Below the pieces are notes generated by a model. The model was given only the letters and a program-made list of their open reading frames with translations, was not told where the DNA came from and made no database searches. Shown piece after piece: positions 44,086 to 53,973 of a stretch of DNA of 64,000 bases. Each line of letters begins with the position of its first letter. Positions within the stretch are counted from its first letter, which is position 1. The position numbers and the translations under genes were made by a program. Source of the DNA: Nitzschia sp. pyKryTriq1. Its lineage: Eukaryota; Bacillariophyta; Bacillariophyceae; Bacillariales; Bacillariaceae. The DNA is taken from NCBI GenBank assembly GCA_956465555.1, contig OY101119.1, positions 1,403,594 to 1,467,593 of the forward strand. The letters are read 5' to 3'.

Positions 44086-47000
44086 CTAGTTCCACCGTCG
44101 TTTGGATCTGCTGGCCTGGGATGCATTGGAACGGCTATCGTCTTGTAAATCGTTATTGTGAAAGAGTCTCGCAATGATTGTGTTGTAAGCAATGTCTTCT
44201 TGTTCCGGCCTGCCGGGCTTAATAGGTCGCCCCAACGGGCCCTTTCGATGGCGAAGAGAGTGCGGAATCAAAAGCGTCTCTCCAGCAATATTGACATTGT
44301 GCACCCATCCTTGCCCATCCCTAAGCCGAAGCCAGGTTATAGTGTCATCAGGACCTATGACTCTCTCGTTGATCAAAACACTTTCCCCTCCCAATAACAC
44401 AACTCCGTTGCTTTCAGCCTCAAAGGATGGGCCCTTTCGAACCTGTACGCGGGCGTCCAAGACTACATTGTACCGCCAGCCTTGCTTGTGCCTCTCTATT
44501 CTGGGTTCCATTGCGCACTCTTCCAAAAAAAGTTCCTGAGAGCCAAAGACTTGGACCCATTCAGCTTGGACGGTCAAACTGGAAAGGGGTCGAATTTCCC
44601 CATGCCCGGCGTAGAGACGTATATGACGATTTCTGTATAACTTGGCGTAACACTCGGAGGGGGCGTTCTGACGGAAAAATGTGACTACCTCAGACGCACG
44701 AAGAAATTCACCGCATTCAAAACGAAAGTAGACACCGTCCTCTGATTTGATCGAAGGTGCCCTTCTCGATGGACCTAAGCGCACCTTGATTCCGTTCCGA
44801 TCCTGGACCCGAAACCAAAAGGACCCAAACCTTGTTTCGGGTGGTGATATGATTTCCGTTACAGGTTTACCATTCAAAAATCGAGGGATCCATCCTTGCC
44901 CTCCCCGAAGTCGTGCAAACTCGGTCTTAATCGCACCACGATCAGCTTCCGGCGGTGAAGCCCATCGCTCCAACTCCACATAGGAGCCACACGGGATCAA
45001 CGTTGAAAATGGAACCTTCTCCGTGAGTGGGATCTTTGGTGGATTTTGATTTCCTATGTCTCGTCGAGTATCGGTTGCCGGAGCTTCGGGGTCCCTTCTT
45101 TTGGGGGTCCGAAACATTGCATCAAGAAATGAGCTGCCTACCGAAGAGGCGACGTCGGAATCTTGACTACGATTGTGCCCAGATCCATTATTCGCGCTTA
45201 CCAACGATGAAGAGCCTCCCGCTGATGATGAAGGTGAAGTCACGTCGTCCGATGCTGTAGAAGCCGGAGGAAGTGAGACCATAATTCCAGCTCTGGTGAC
45301 AACCCGAACGTAGACCGGCGAGTGATGGTCATCCAAAATTGCATTTCCAACTTCCTCAAAGGCGCGACTGGCTTCTCCTTCTTTGATTCCAGCCAGCGCT
45401 CCGGAATATGTTCGGTATTGCTCATCCAATTCCTCACGGGTTGGTATGATAGCCCATCCAGTGTTATCGGACATTTTAATCACGAAACCGTGACTAAAAG
45501 CCCCAGAAGCCTCGATCCGCTTTGAAGCTTCGAAAACGCTGCCTCGAGGAAGCTTACGCGCCTTCGTGTTGGAGTCAAAGACCGCAGGGTTGCCAATTTT
45601 GCTGGTCAATGTTGTTGTGTGATGGCCAGACATGGTCTGAAAAATGGATTGGTTCCCACTCTTTGCCGCTGCTTCTTTGGACGGGGATGAAATGACAGAC
45701 CCACCCGGATGGTTGCCATGGATCAAATTATTCACCTGAAAGTGAGGAGCATCCAATATCTTCAATCCTCTCGGCGCATTGACTCGCATGAGGAAGAAAG
45801 ATGGGCGGCTTGTCCCGGCAGTACCAGAGGAGGATGTCGTGCTTCGTGCGACGGATCGATCGGGTGTCATGAAGCCAACATGTCGATGATTCAAAGAATG
45901 TTCAAGAGAAGATTCATCCGAAAGTAGGGAAACATTTGAGGAAGGTGACATCACGCCGCGGTCATGGGAATGATTGATTTGAGAATCGTAGTCGTAGGAA
46001 TCGCTGCGCGACTGAGGCAGTGATTGTTGTACAGGACCAGGTACATGCCGAGGGAGCGGTGCAATTTCAATCGTTTCCTTTTTAACGATTCGCTGACGCC
46101 GGGGCGGTCGATGACGATTGTGTGCGATCGGGACGGGAGTTGCCACCGACGAGGCCGCCAAGGAAATAATGGAAGAGCTGCATTCCGAAGTACTGTCTTG
46201 ATTTGTCACATCCTTCATGACAACGGCGCCAACGGAATCTTGTATACTTTTAGAACTCATTCTCCTATCAACAACCCAGCCCCGTCGCCGAGTCAAGCGC
46301 AAGTAGCAAAAATTGGCCTCGAAAACTCGGAGGCATACTTCATGAACCGTGCCGGGTACTAACATTCCCTTGGTAGTTGGAGCATCGAGGGAAGGGCCAG
46401 TATAAACCGCCAGCGGAGTGGAAGATATGACTTTGTACAAAAAATCACCCCGGTCACATTTTGGAGGCTCTGGGATCTGAATCAAGATCGGGACATGTTT
46501 CTTGTCGGCGAAAATGTACCCATGAGATTGGTTGTCTTTGATGTTTCTTTGGTTTTTCTGAAGGTCTGAGGTTGCTGGCGCCATATCTGAAAGAGGCAGC
46601 GGTGAAGGTCCGACAATAGATACATTTAGCTGAGTGTTCCCACGTTTCGGAGTCCTATCGCTGGCAACAACGGGTGCATCCATGGCATCCACAGTGTATC
46701 CTCCAGTCAAGACTTGGTCCACTCGGATCACTTTCACTCTCCTTCCCTCTGTGGAACGGTCACTAGACTGAATACTAACGTTTTTATCCTGTTCCTGTGT
46801 GGCATTCCTTTGTTTCCGTGCTGGTGTAGCTATATCGGAACTTGTTGTGTCGGAAGCCAATGACGACTCCTCATTTGCACAAAACTCCGCGGAACTGGCA
46901 ACAATTTCGCCATAGCTCACGTAAGCCCCACTTCTCGGTGACGACAAAGCTGGACGTGAAAGTAAGGACACCACACCTTTGTAAGCCACCCGGTAATATT

Positions 47001-47460
47001 TCACTTCGGAAACATGCAGAGGCAGTGTCACCTTTTCAGTCGACACATCGTGGTCTCCGGCAGCATCCACAAAGCCAATTAAATGTGACGATGGTTCTTC
47101 TGATCCCCTCGCGTTGCTTGCGAGGAAGGTGGCGTCTTTTGACGGCATAAACGTACTGATCGTTTCTCGTGGAAATGGCTTCTGAATCAGCCTAGGCGGG
47201 GATTGTGACTCTTCTGTACTCAATGCAGCGGTCGGATCCGGAATTTGTGGTCCCAATGCAACGTCTATTGTCAATGTGGAAGAAGATGAAGAAGGCGAGA
47301 CATGGTTGCGCGGGCTTTTCCCCTTTCCGAAACGCTGCTCCATAATTTCCCTCCGAGTCGACTTTCCTTCATATCTGCGCCGAAAATAAGGGGACGTATT
47401 AATAGAGGAAGATCCCTGTGAACCTTCACTTTGCGAACGAGGGGTGTCGTGGGCGTCCAT
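44086..47460 (-). CDS. Large protein with about six SH3b-like modules
   Basis: A single exon of 1124 residues from the ATG at 47460. Disordered Ser-rich linkers separate about six repeats that look like bacterial-type SH3 (SH3b) folds. They start at phrases such as YYRVAYKGVVSLLSRPAL, YKVISSTPLAVYTGPSLDAP, MRVNAPRGLKILDAP, VRVVTRAGIMVS, FRVQDRNGIKVRLGP and VVLDARVQVRKGPSFEA. Each continues to a glycine-tryptophan element (RRGWVVD, DNTGWAII, GQGWI, GQGWVH). The pattern recalls SH3b proteins that bind peptides or walls, but no enzyme domain or signal peptide is present. Function is unknown; a cytosolic scaffold is one possibility. Confidence 0.7.
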   Translation of the reverse strand: MDAHDTPRSQSEGSQGSSSINTSPYFRRRYEGKSTRREIMEQRFGKGKSPRNHVSPSSSSSTLTIDVALGPQIPDPTAALSTEESQSPPRLIQKPFPRETISTFMPSKDATFLASNARGSEEPSSHLIGFVDAAGDHDVSTEKVTLPLHVSEVKYYRVAYKGVVSLLSRPALSSPRSGAYVSYGEIVASSAEFCANEESSLASDTTSSDIATPARKQRNATQEQDKNVSIQSSDRSTEGRRVKVIRVDQVLTGGYTVDAMDAPVVASDRTPKRGNTQLNVSIVGPSPLPLSDMAPATSDLQKNQRNIKDNQSHGYIFADKKHVPILIQIPEPPKCDRGDFLYKVISSTPLAVYTGPSLDAPTTKGMLVPGTVHEVCLRVFEANFCYLRLTRRRGWVVDRRMSSKSIQDSVGAVVMKDVTNQDSTSECSSSIISLAASSVATPVPIAHNRHRPPRRQRIVKKETIEIAPLPRHVPGPVQQSLPQSRSDSYDYDSQINHSHDRGVMSPSSNVSLLSDESSLEHSLNHRHVGFMTPDRSVARSTTSSSGTAGTSRPSFFLMRVNAPRGLKILDAPHFQVNNLIHGNHPGGSVISSPSKEAAAKSGNQSIFQTMSGHHTTTLTSKIGNPAVFDSNTKARKLPRGSVFEASKRIEASGAFSHGFVIKMSDNTGWAIIPTREELDEQYRTYSGALAGIKEGEASRAFEEVGNAILDDHHSPVYVRVVTRAGIMVSLPPASTASDDVTSPSSSAGGSSSLVSANNGSGHNRSQDSDVASSVGSSFLDAMFRTPKRRDPEAPATDTRRDIGNQNPPKIPLTEKVPFSTLIPCGSYVELERWASPPEADRGAIKTEFARLRGGQGWIPRFLNGKPVTEIISPPETRFGSFWFRVQDRNGIKVRLGPSRRAPSIKSEDGVYFRFECGEFLRASEVVTFFRQNAPSECYAKLYRNRHIRLYAGHGEIRPLSSLTVQAEWVQVFGSQELFLEECAMEPRIERHKQGWRYNVVLDARVQVRKGPSFEAESNGVVLLGGESVLINERVIGPDDTITWLRLRDGQGWVHNVNIAGETLLIPHSLRHRKGPLGRPIKPGRPEQEDIAYNTIIARLFHNNDLQDDSRSNASQASRSKRRWN

Positions 47461-48118
47461 TTTGATTTGAATTTTTAAAATAATTGGCTCCTTTTCGTTG
47501 CTTGCTTGGTCAACGGGTCAACGACACTTTGAGCTCCGAACCTGAGGACACCTCGCCGACTGTCATTCAGCAGCATAAATACCTGTCGTTCTATTGTGAA
47601 ATGGCTACGCTGTTTCAATCTGATTTCCGTTCATACAGTACTCGTAGACAGACAGTTATTGAAGGAAGACGCAGGTTGTACCGGTATAAAAAATACCAGT
47701 AGTACGGTACGAGTACTACCGTAGACATGTCTTTTCACAAAGGCGACAAGTACTGGTACCAGTACTGTAGCATTCATGACAAAAAGAGAGAAGAGGCCGC
47801 ATGGAGAGTTCCCGCCGTGGTGTCCGTTCAAAGAGGAGATGCAATGTAGCGCGGGGAGCCGGCAGGCGGGCAAAGACAATGCCACGCTCGGCACCCACAT
47901 GACATAAGAAATAATGTTGTGCTTCCAGTGCCAAGTCTATACATACTCTCGTATACAGCCGTGAATATTTCTTTGAGATCATTATGCGTACCGCTCCTGC
48001 CGCGCGCTCGGGTAATGCGGTACGAGTAGGTACATACTCTCTACTCTACTACTGTAAGTGTACCAGTACGTACACATACTGTGCGTTGCTCTCTCAACTA
48101 AACTCTCTCTCTACTCTA

Positions 48119-48150
<32 letters not shown>

Positions 48151-48310
48151 CTCTACTACTATTAGTAGTAGGTGGTATGGATACACTGTACCGTATGGTG
48201 TCAACTCTACCGGTACAGTAGTAGAGAGAGGGCGCTCTACTAGCTACTTCTTTCGTTTCAAGTACCATATCATAGATCACTACAATAAGATCTCTACGTA
48301 CCAGTACAAT
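47461..48310. repeat. Intergenic region with GTAC words and an (AG)n tract
   Basis: About 850 bp. GTAC words occur at 47680-47770 and 48030-48080, an uninterrupted (AG)n tract at about 48123-48151, and ctctactac runs to 48250. Nothing codes here as far as I can see. Confidence 0.6.
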
Positions 48311-49942
48311 CTACTTGCCAGGACTCACTGCTGAAAGCATGGCTCGCTTCATGGCCACTGTAGCGCGGATAATCTCGTCCAAAATGCTCTTGTCCTCGGC
48401 CTGCCGTTGCAACCGTTCTCGCTGAACTTGCGCCCTCAATTCCTTAATAATTTCCAGGACATCATCCCCCCGTCGATGCTCTTGTTCCTGTGCTGTTTGG
48501 AGTTGCTTCTTTACAAATTCCACGCTTGCCCTTCGCGCAGCTGCTTCCTGGTGGAATTGTCTGGCAGCAATACCGGCCACATTTTCGAATCGTCGAACAA
48601 CACCACCTTCAATCTTGTCAGATTTGGAGTCTTCCAGGCGCATACTAGGGATGATTTCCTGGAACAAATCATTCTGAAGACCGTCCAATTCTTCCCGCTT
48701 GGCATCACTCATGGTCATGTAGATGTGCTTTGTTATATCATGGTCCAATGCTGATAATCGTTTCTCGATATCCAGGAGGGCGGGTCCTCGTTCGGCCGAG
48801 GATTCGCGCTCCATAGTCAACCGTTCGACAGACACTTCCAATGGATGGCAGACAGATCGGTCCAAAGTGTCCCGGATCGCCAGGTCTAGATCCATTTTTT
48901 CTTGGGCAAAGGTAGAGACAAGTCTGGCTATTCGACAGTCCAGTTCTTTCATTCGAGCTAGCATTTCTCGTCTTCGTTTCATAGTTGCTTCCTCGAGCCG
49001 TTTTATATTATCAGGAACCATCTTTTGATCACTGAAAAATACAAACTTTGGGGATGGGCGGATTAGACGGTTTGGCGTTTCGAAGAGTACCATCTGATGA
49101 TGATGATGATGATGATGATTCGCTGAGGAAGACGACTCGCCGAACGCACTACTTCTTCGACCCCTATCCACAGTGGGAGTAAACATCGTATGGCTCGCTC
49201 TGGGAGGAAGATTGGCCACAAACTCGTTATCTGAACTTTCTGATTCCACAGGCGGTGGGGGGTCCTCTGGCTCACTGGCGACGCTGCTCGTTTCAACGAC
49301 TTCCGTGGGACTGACCTTCCGAGGAGGACGAGGCGGTGGCGGTGGCACCCTTCGAGTCGCACGAGAAATGGAAGGAGGAGGAAGAGGCTCTGCTGGCAAA
49401 GTGTGGTCGGAAATTGTTGTTTTAGCGGCGGCATCATGCGGCCTGTTGTTGTTGGTCGACTCCTCTTGTGCTGGAGCGCTGCCAACCGCCTCTATATTAG
49501 TAGGAGTATTCGTTTTCGTCTCCAACGATGATGACGGCGGCATGTCGGGGGCCTCCTCTATTTGCTGGTCATCATCATCATCATCTTCATCCCTTTGCAT
49601 GGACGGAACAAAAATATGAACATTGCTCGACTGTTTTTGTCCCACATCCGGCACGTTCAACGCTGGGAAAGTTCCCTCTGCCGCCTTGAAAACGGGATCC
49701 AAAGGTCGACCTCGATGTGGTGATGACTTTGTTGTCTTCTCAAATGGAGATGGGTGGTGCTGAAAGACGTTTTGCATCGGCGGAGGCATTTTCGGGGACA
49801 ATACAGCGTCACGAGTGGGCTCTCCGACCTTGTCCTCGTCTGTTTCATAGCCATCCTCCGGCTGCTGCTGCTGCTGCTGCTGCTCTGATTGTGGTGGAAC
49901 AGATCCAGCCTTCATCGGATTGAGCTGAGACCAAAACGACAT
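48311..49942 (-). CDS. SF-assemblin-like coiled-coil protein
   Basis: A single exon of 543 residues. The N-terminal 290 residues are disordered (poly-Q, acidic, proline-rich PPPPPRPPRK, and a poly-His run). The C-terminal half, from about 305, is a long, regular coiled coil beginning IKRLEEATMKRRREMLARM. It ends with RLQRQAEDKSILDEIIRATV, resembling the C-terminus of SF-assemblin/beta-giardin proteins that form striated fibres at basal bodies. Pennate diatoms lack flagella, so a surviving member would presumably act at the microtubule-organising centre. The match is by pattern only; any generic coiled-coil protein remains possible. Confidence 0.55.
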   Translation of the reverse strand: MSFWSQLNPMKAGSVPPQSEQQQQQQQPEDGYETDEDKVGEPTRDAVLSPKMPPPMQNVFQHHPSPFEKTTKSSPHRGRPLDPVFKAAEGTFPALNVPDVGQKQSSNVHIFVPSMQRDEDDDDDDQQIEEAPDMPPSSSLETKTNTPTNIEAVGSAPAQEESTNNNRPHDAAAKTTISDHTLPAEPLPPPSISRATRRVPPPPPRPPRKVSPTEVVETSSVASEPEDPPPPVESESSDNEFVANLPPRASHTMFTPTVDRGRRSSAFGESSSSANHHHHHHHQMVLFETPNRLIRPSPKFVFFSDQKMVPDNIKRLEEATMKRRREMLARMKELDCRIARLVSTFAQEKMDLDLAIRDTLDRSVCHPLEVSVERLTMERESSAERGPALLDIEKRLSALDHDITKHIYMTMSDAKREELDGLQNDLFQEIIPSMRLEDSKSDKIEGGVVRRFENVAGIAARQFHQEAAARRASVEFVKKQLQTAQEQEHRRGDDVLEIIKELRAQVQRERLQRQAEDKSILDEIIRATVAMKRAMLSAVSPGK

Positions 49943-50387
49943 GGCTTTGTTATGGACGTATCAACACACCTCCGAATTCAGCACACTAGCACGCCACGCC
50001 CCGATATCGATACAGTACCGGTACAGTTCTCCTACACCCCTTGGATGTTACCGATGAGCCCTTCGTCGTCGTCGAGAAATAAATAATAATGATTATGACC
50101 TGCTAGTATCAGGTACAGTATTATACTCACTCGCATGCAGGCGCCGCCCCGTCATTGTCGCCTGTCGCGGCCGCGCCCGCCGCCAACCAGTTTTGCAGTT
50201 TTTGTTTTGAAGAGTTTTTTCCCGACATGCAGCGCACCAGCGCGACGAGGACGAGACCTGAGACCTCGTTTGGGCTGACTATCTCGAACACAACGACTAA
50301 ATCGACTGCACTGTTTTCGCCATCGAACGGGAGTGAAAACCGCTTTCGCAAGATCGTTCGCAATGGCATGCATTGGAATTTGCAAAC

Positions 50388-50427
<40 letters not shown>

Positions 50428-50495
50428 GAGACCTTGCCGCTAACTTGCACCAGTTCAGCTCGTCACACGCATGGCACAAACGAACGGACAGCAGA
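49943..50495. other. Divergent promoter region with (AG)n tract
   Basis: About 550 bp between the SF-assemblin-like and histone-fold genes. It contains one gtaccggtac word at 50019 and an uninterrupted (AG)n tract at about 50389-50424, roughly 75 bp before the histone-fold start codon. GA-rich tracts near a start can act as promoter elements, but this is only a suggestion. Confidence 0.5.
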
Positions 50496-51095
50496 ATGAA
50501 GCCAATAAAAGAGGAAACATCCGATAAAGTAAAGAATGGGCAGCAACGGGGAGTCGTAACTGGGAATGAGGAAGAATTATTGTCATCATTGTCAGCAGAC
50601 CTTACCAAAATATTTCTGCCTAGTGTGGTGCGAGCTCAACTGTATCGGGAAGAACCTAAATTGCCGCGAATTCCAGCCAAGGGGGCGGAATTGATTGGAA
50701 CGACGTCGGCTCTCTTTTTGAAGAATCTAGTGGAACGTTGCACTGGCAATAAATCATCATCTTCCTCTGCCAACCAGACGGCTGGAAACGACGGCAAAAA
50801 AATGTCTGAAAGATTGATCCAATGCGCCGATATTTACAAAGCGGTGGTAGTCCACACAGAGACCTGGGCATTTTTGGAAAAACCACTCGAAGATCATGGC
50901 ATTCAAGAGATGATTCAAAAAGAGCAAACACACTTGACCGAGTACAAACCACCCGCCAAAAGGAAACGTGCTCCCACCGCTTCCAGTCGCACTGCGAAGA
51001 AGGTACTACAATCTGTGAAAAAACCGGGCGATCTGGAAGGTCCTTCTAAATCTACGACCGACCATATTATCGAGGATGAAGACGATTATGACTGA
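50496..51095 (+). CDS. Histone-fold protein, CHRAC/POLE-subunit or NF-YC-like
   Basis: A single exon. The open frame begins at a TTG, and the first ATG (50496) gives 199 residues. The histone fold covers about residues 35-125. It contains LPSVVRAQLYREEPKLPRI, AELIGTTSALFLKNLVER and a final helix set with LIQCADIYKAVVVHTETWAFL. The arrangement resembles CHRAC15/POLE4/Dpb3 and NF-YC-type subunits, which pair with a second histone-fold partner in chromatin remodelling, DNA polymerase epsilon or CCAAT binding. The C-terminal tail is basic (KRKRAPTASSRTAKK) then acidic (IIEDEDDYD). The exact subfamily cannot be settled by eye. Confidence 0.65.
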   Translation: MKPIKEETSDKVKNGQQRGVVTGNEEELLSSLSADLTKIFLPSVVRAQLYREEPKLPRIPAKGAELIGTTSALFLKNLVERCTGNKSSSSSANQTAGNDGKKMSERLIQCADIYKAVVVHTETWAFLEKPLEDHGIQEMIQKEQTHLTEYKPPAKRKRAPTASSRTAKKVLQSVKKPGDLEGPSKSTTDHIIEDEDDYD

Positions 51096-51249
51096 GTGGT
51101 TTGTATTGCACCTCATCGGTATTGCTTCATTTACTCCAGAAACTAGTCAAATGAAGGAAGAAACGGTGTGGCCAACAGAGCACGTACACCATGGAACAGA
51201 CCCAAGCTATATGCCGGTATGGGAGGACATTTACGAGTACTGTAGTTCT

Positions 51250-53468
51250 TTACACAGATCCTGGATACAGTTCTCCCCAAATGCGGCGCATCTTTTGCGA
51301 TATTTCTGGATAGTTCTGTTGCAGCTCGGCAGGCGAATCCGCAAACTTGATTGGAAGAGTTGGTGAGCGTATTCAGTAGAATGATTTTTTTATGGATGCG
51401 GAGATATCATTTGGCACAACTTACCATGACAATCACAGTGTTCACACCACTAGCGACTGTTGAGAGGAGGATACTGCACACCGCCAAACCAATGCAAAAT
51501 CCAATAAAGAATGCGAATGCCTTGTCGCTGGATCCGGCAGAGTCAAACCAGTCCGTCGTCGCCACAAATATCAAGGATACGGCTCCCATGATACCACCTA
51601 CAATCAGTGAAACCAGCAGCAATGCATTTCCAACTCTATCGTCGTCAAGGGATGAGAAAAGGTGTAAGATACGAAAGTAAAGTCGTCGTCGTCACTCCAC
51701 GCAATGAAAAGTAGCACGAAAGAACGTACAGATCCTGTAAAACGAAGAAGCGAGGTTAGATTGACGATTCTTCATCGTTTACATTCGACCAATCCATCAT
51801 ACTTCAGAATTGGTACTTCTACTTACATCCGCAATAATTGCTTCCCAGCCACGATTTTTGAAGAGCGTAAATACGTTCTTTCCGGCTTCCATATAGCTAA
51901 AGCCGTAGACACCTGCGCAGCAACAAAACGTAAAGAAAGGGCAGCTGATGAGAACCAGTATAGGGCACAGGATGCCAGCCAAATGCACTCCACCGAGTTG
52001 TTATTCGTTCCTTGGGACACCTACCAACGTAAATATAGGCCCACTTCGCAGTCATAATACGTAAAGAAGGGGCAGTCGATGAGTACTGGTATACAATAGG
52101 GCAGGGTATGCCAGCCAAAGGCACTCCATCGAGTTGAAATTCGTTACCTTGTTGAAATATTCCACAAGCGATGCCAAGCAGCCGAGGATACATTGCGCAA
52201 TACACGCTCCAATTCCAGAATCGTCATTGCTCTGTGCGGTGCGGGCCAGCATTTCTAGTGCTCGCAAAAAGGCAACAATCAGGGACTTAGGAGAAGCCAG
52301 TGAGTTTGACATCCCGCGCAGCGTTATACCTCTATTGCTATCGTCGCACTTACACCAAAACAAATCGAACCAAAGGAAGTGGTCATGGTACGGATGAACG
52401 AGTTGCACACCGCGCGTCCACAGCATCCACTTTCTGACGGAGCGACCCACCAATTGCCAACAACACCGGCGACTGTAACATGAACTGAGTTCTACAGACA
52501 AAAGCATCGTCACCAAAAATCGAGTCAGCATGATTGATTGTCTCCACCAGTGTTGGAAAGCCCACGCAAACTAATCTTGCAAAACTGACTCACCTGGAGA
52601 ACCTGGTGGGTAAAGAAAAACGACAAGAACAAGAGGAATACGAGACCATAGTTCGCACTGGTGCAAACTCCAGCTGCGTCACAGCTGTAGGTTTGCCCAA
52701 TAGTTCCTGAAACCGCAATGGACCAGAGAAGAGACCACCCCGCAGCCAAAATGGTAAACAAGTAGGCAAAGACCGTCACTCCCAAATTCGCTTTTATTGC
52801 AGTCACAGCTGTGGTCATATTTACAGCGGCAAATGGTATGCTTTCATTACATTTTGATAATGAAAGTCAGAATACTTGAATTCCAACAGACCACCAGAAG
52901 AATTCCATTTTTGAATTGTCACTTACCGAGACCAAACAGCTCTCGCATAGCAAACCCCAATGGCGAAGAAAATGAGTCCCATTACTCCAGCAAAGATAGA
53001 TCCAGCAAGAAATGCCCTAGAGAGGGAAAGGTTAGAAACGATCTTGACCGAAATCTACAACTCGGCATCGTGAAAAAACAACGCTTACATGACTGCCCAG
53101 GCTCCGCTCGCTACCACGACGAAGATCAAAGACACCTTGATCATGGTTTCTGGAATCGCCATCAATACCGCAAGTCCCAAGGCCGAAAGCAAAAGAGACA
53201 CACACGCGGAAACGAGAGCGGCGTAGACGTAGCCCTCGTAGGTGAATTCAGAAGTGTCAGAAACGGCTGCAGGGCCATAGATGATGGCCACCGCAAAAAT
53301 GGCAGCCACATTGCAATACAGCAAGATGGCAAAGATCGGATCGTTGCAACCAGACTTGGCGGGCTGATGATCCCCGCTGTTTCCTTGCTCCACTGAAACG
53401 GGTTGTGGGCTCGACCCAAAAGCAGGTTGTTGGACGGCCGTCCCCTGGACGACGACGGGGGACGACAT
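51250..53468 (-). CDS. Choline-transporter-like protein (CTL/SLC44), paralogue 1, ten exons
   Basis: Ten exons (53468-53089, 53016-52927, 52840-52594, 52491-52354, 52285-52148, 52043-52025, 51912-51827, 51734-51730, 51635-51425, 51345-51250) join in phase to 469 residues. Two exons are tiny: 19 nt encoding WAYIYV and 5 nt (gatct). With the 5-nt exon included, the product aligns without gaps to the paralogue at 57636-59423 (IIADDL versus IITDDL). The protein has about ten membrane helices, the CTL signature TTSFGSICFGSLIVA, and a conserved tail FADSPAELQQNYPEI. CTL proteins move choline or related amines, or support phospholipid synthesis. The N-terminus (PVVVQGTAVQQP) is shared with the two neighbours. 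Introns 52044-52147 and 51913-52024 resemble each other. Confidence 0.82.
51913..52147 (-). repeat. Two homologous introns flanking a 19-nt exon in CTL paralogue 1
   Basis: Intron 52044-52147 and intron 51913-52024 share most of their length. Shared blocks include aactcg(a/g)tggagtgc, tttggctggcat, tgccctat, ctcatc and cttctttacgt. The exon between them (52025-52043) and the exons outside are not duplicated, so only intron sequence was copied. This is the pattern expected from introner-type intron gain or from copying of one intron into another site. Confidence 0.75.
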
Positions 53469-53973
53469 GATGCCTGCGAGGTTTCTTGTTGGTAATCGCA
53501 GAGATGTTACACACAGAAGAATCAATCAATGTTCCGAGTATAGAGTCCAGTACGGTACTCCGAGAAGCAAGCGATGCGACGAGGTGCGGGAGGGAGCAAA
53601 AGAACGACTAGAGTAGAGATCACCACCATCGTCAAGCAAGTCTACACTTTCAGTGTTCGTGCCAACTCAACGGTCGCCCGCCACGCCCACGACCCAAACC
53701 AAAACAAGAAGGGAGGATGGGCGGAAAACAGAAAATAGACTGAGCCGACTGCTTCAAAAAATTTGAAATCAATTCGTCAACCCTCGCTGGGCGGGCGCGC
53801 GTTCGAGAGCTTGCCGGGACGACAGGCGCGCTCTCCTCTTCTCTTGGCGATACAGGTAAATAAGAAAAAATAACAGCGAGCCGATGAACGAACAATAAAA
53901 ATGAGAACTGAGAACCGAGAACAACGACGATGAGATCCATCGTCTTCATTCGACATTAATTTCTAATAGTGAC
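53469..53973. other. Divergent promoter region between two CTL genes
   Basis: About 505 bp separating the first codons of two divergently transcribed CTL paralogues. It holds one cagtacggtac word near 53548 and otherwise nothing distinctive. A shared bidirectional promoter is plausible. Confidence 0.5.

Noticed and set aside
48123-48151. (AG)n tract as a CRISPR-like or telomeric array
   Set aside because: It is a plain dinucleotide repeat without spacers or telomere units.
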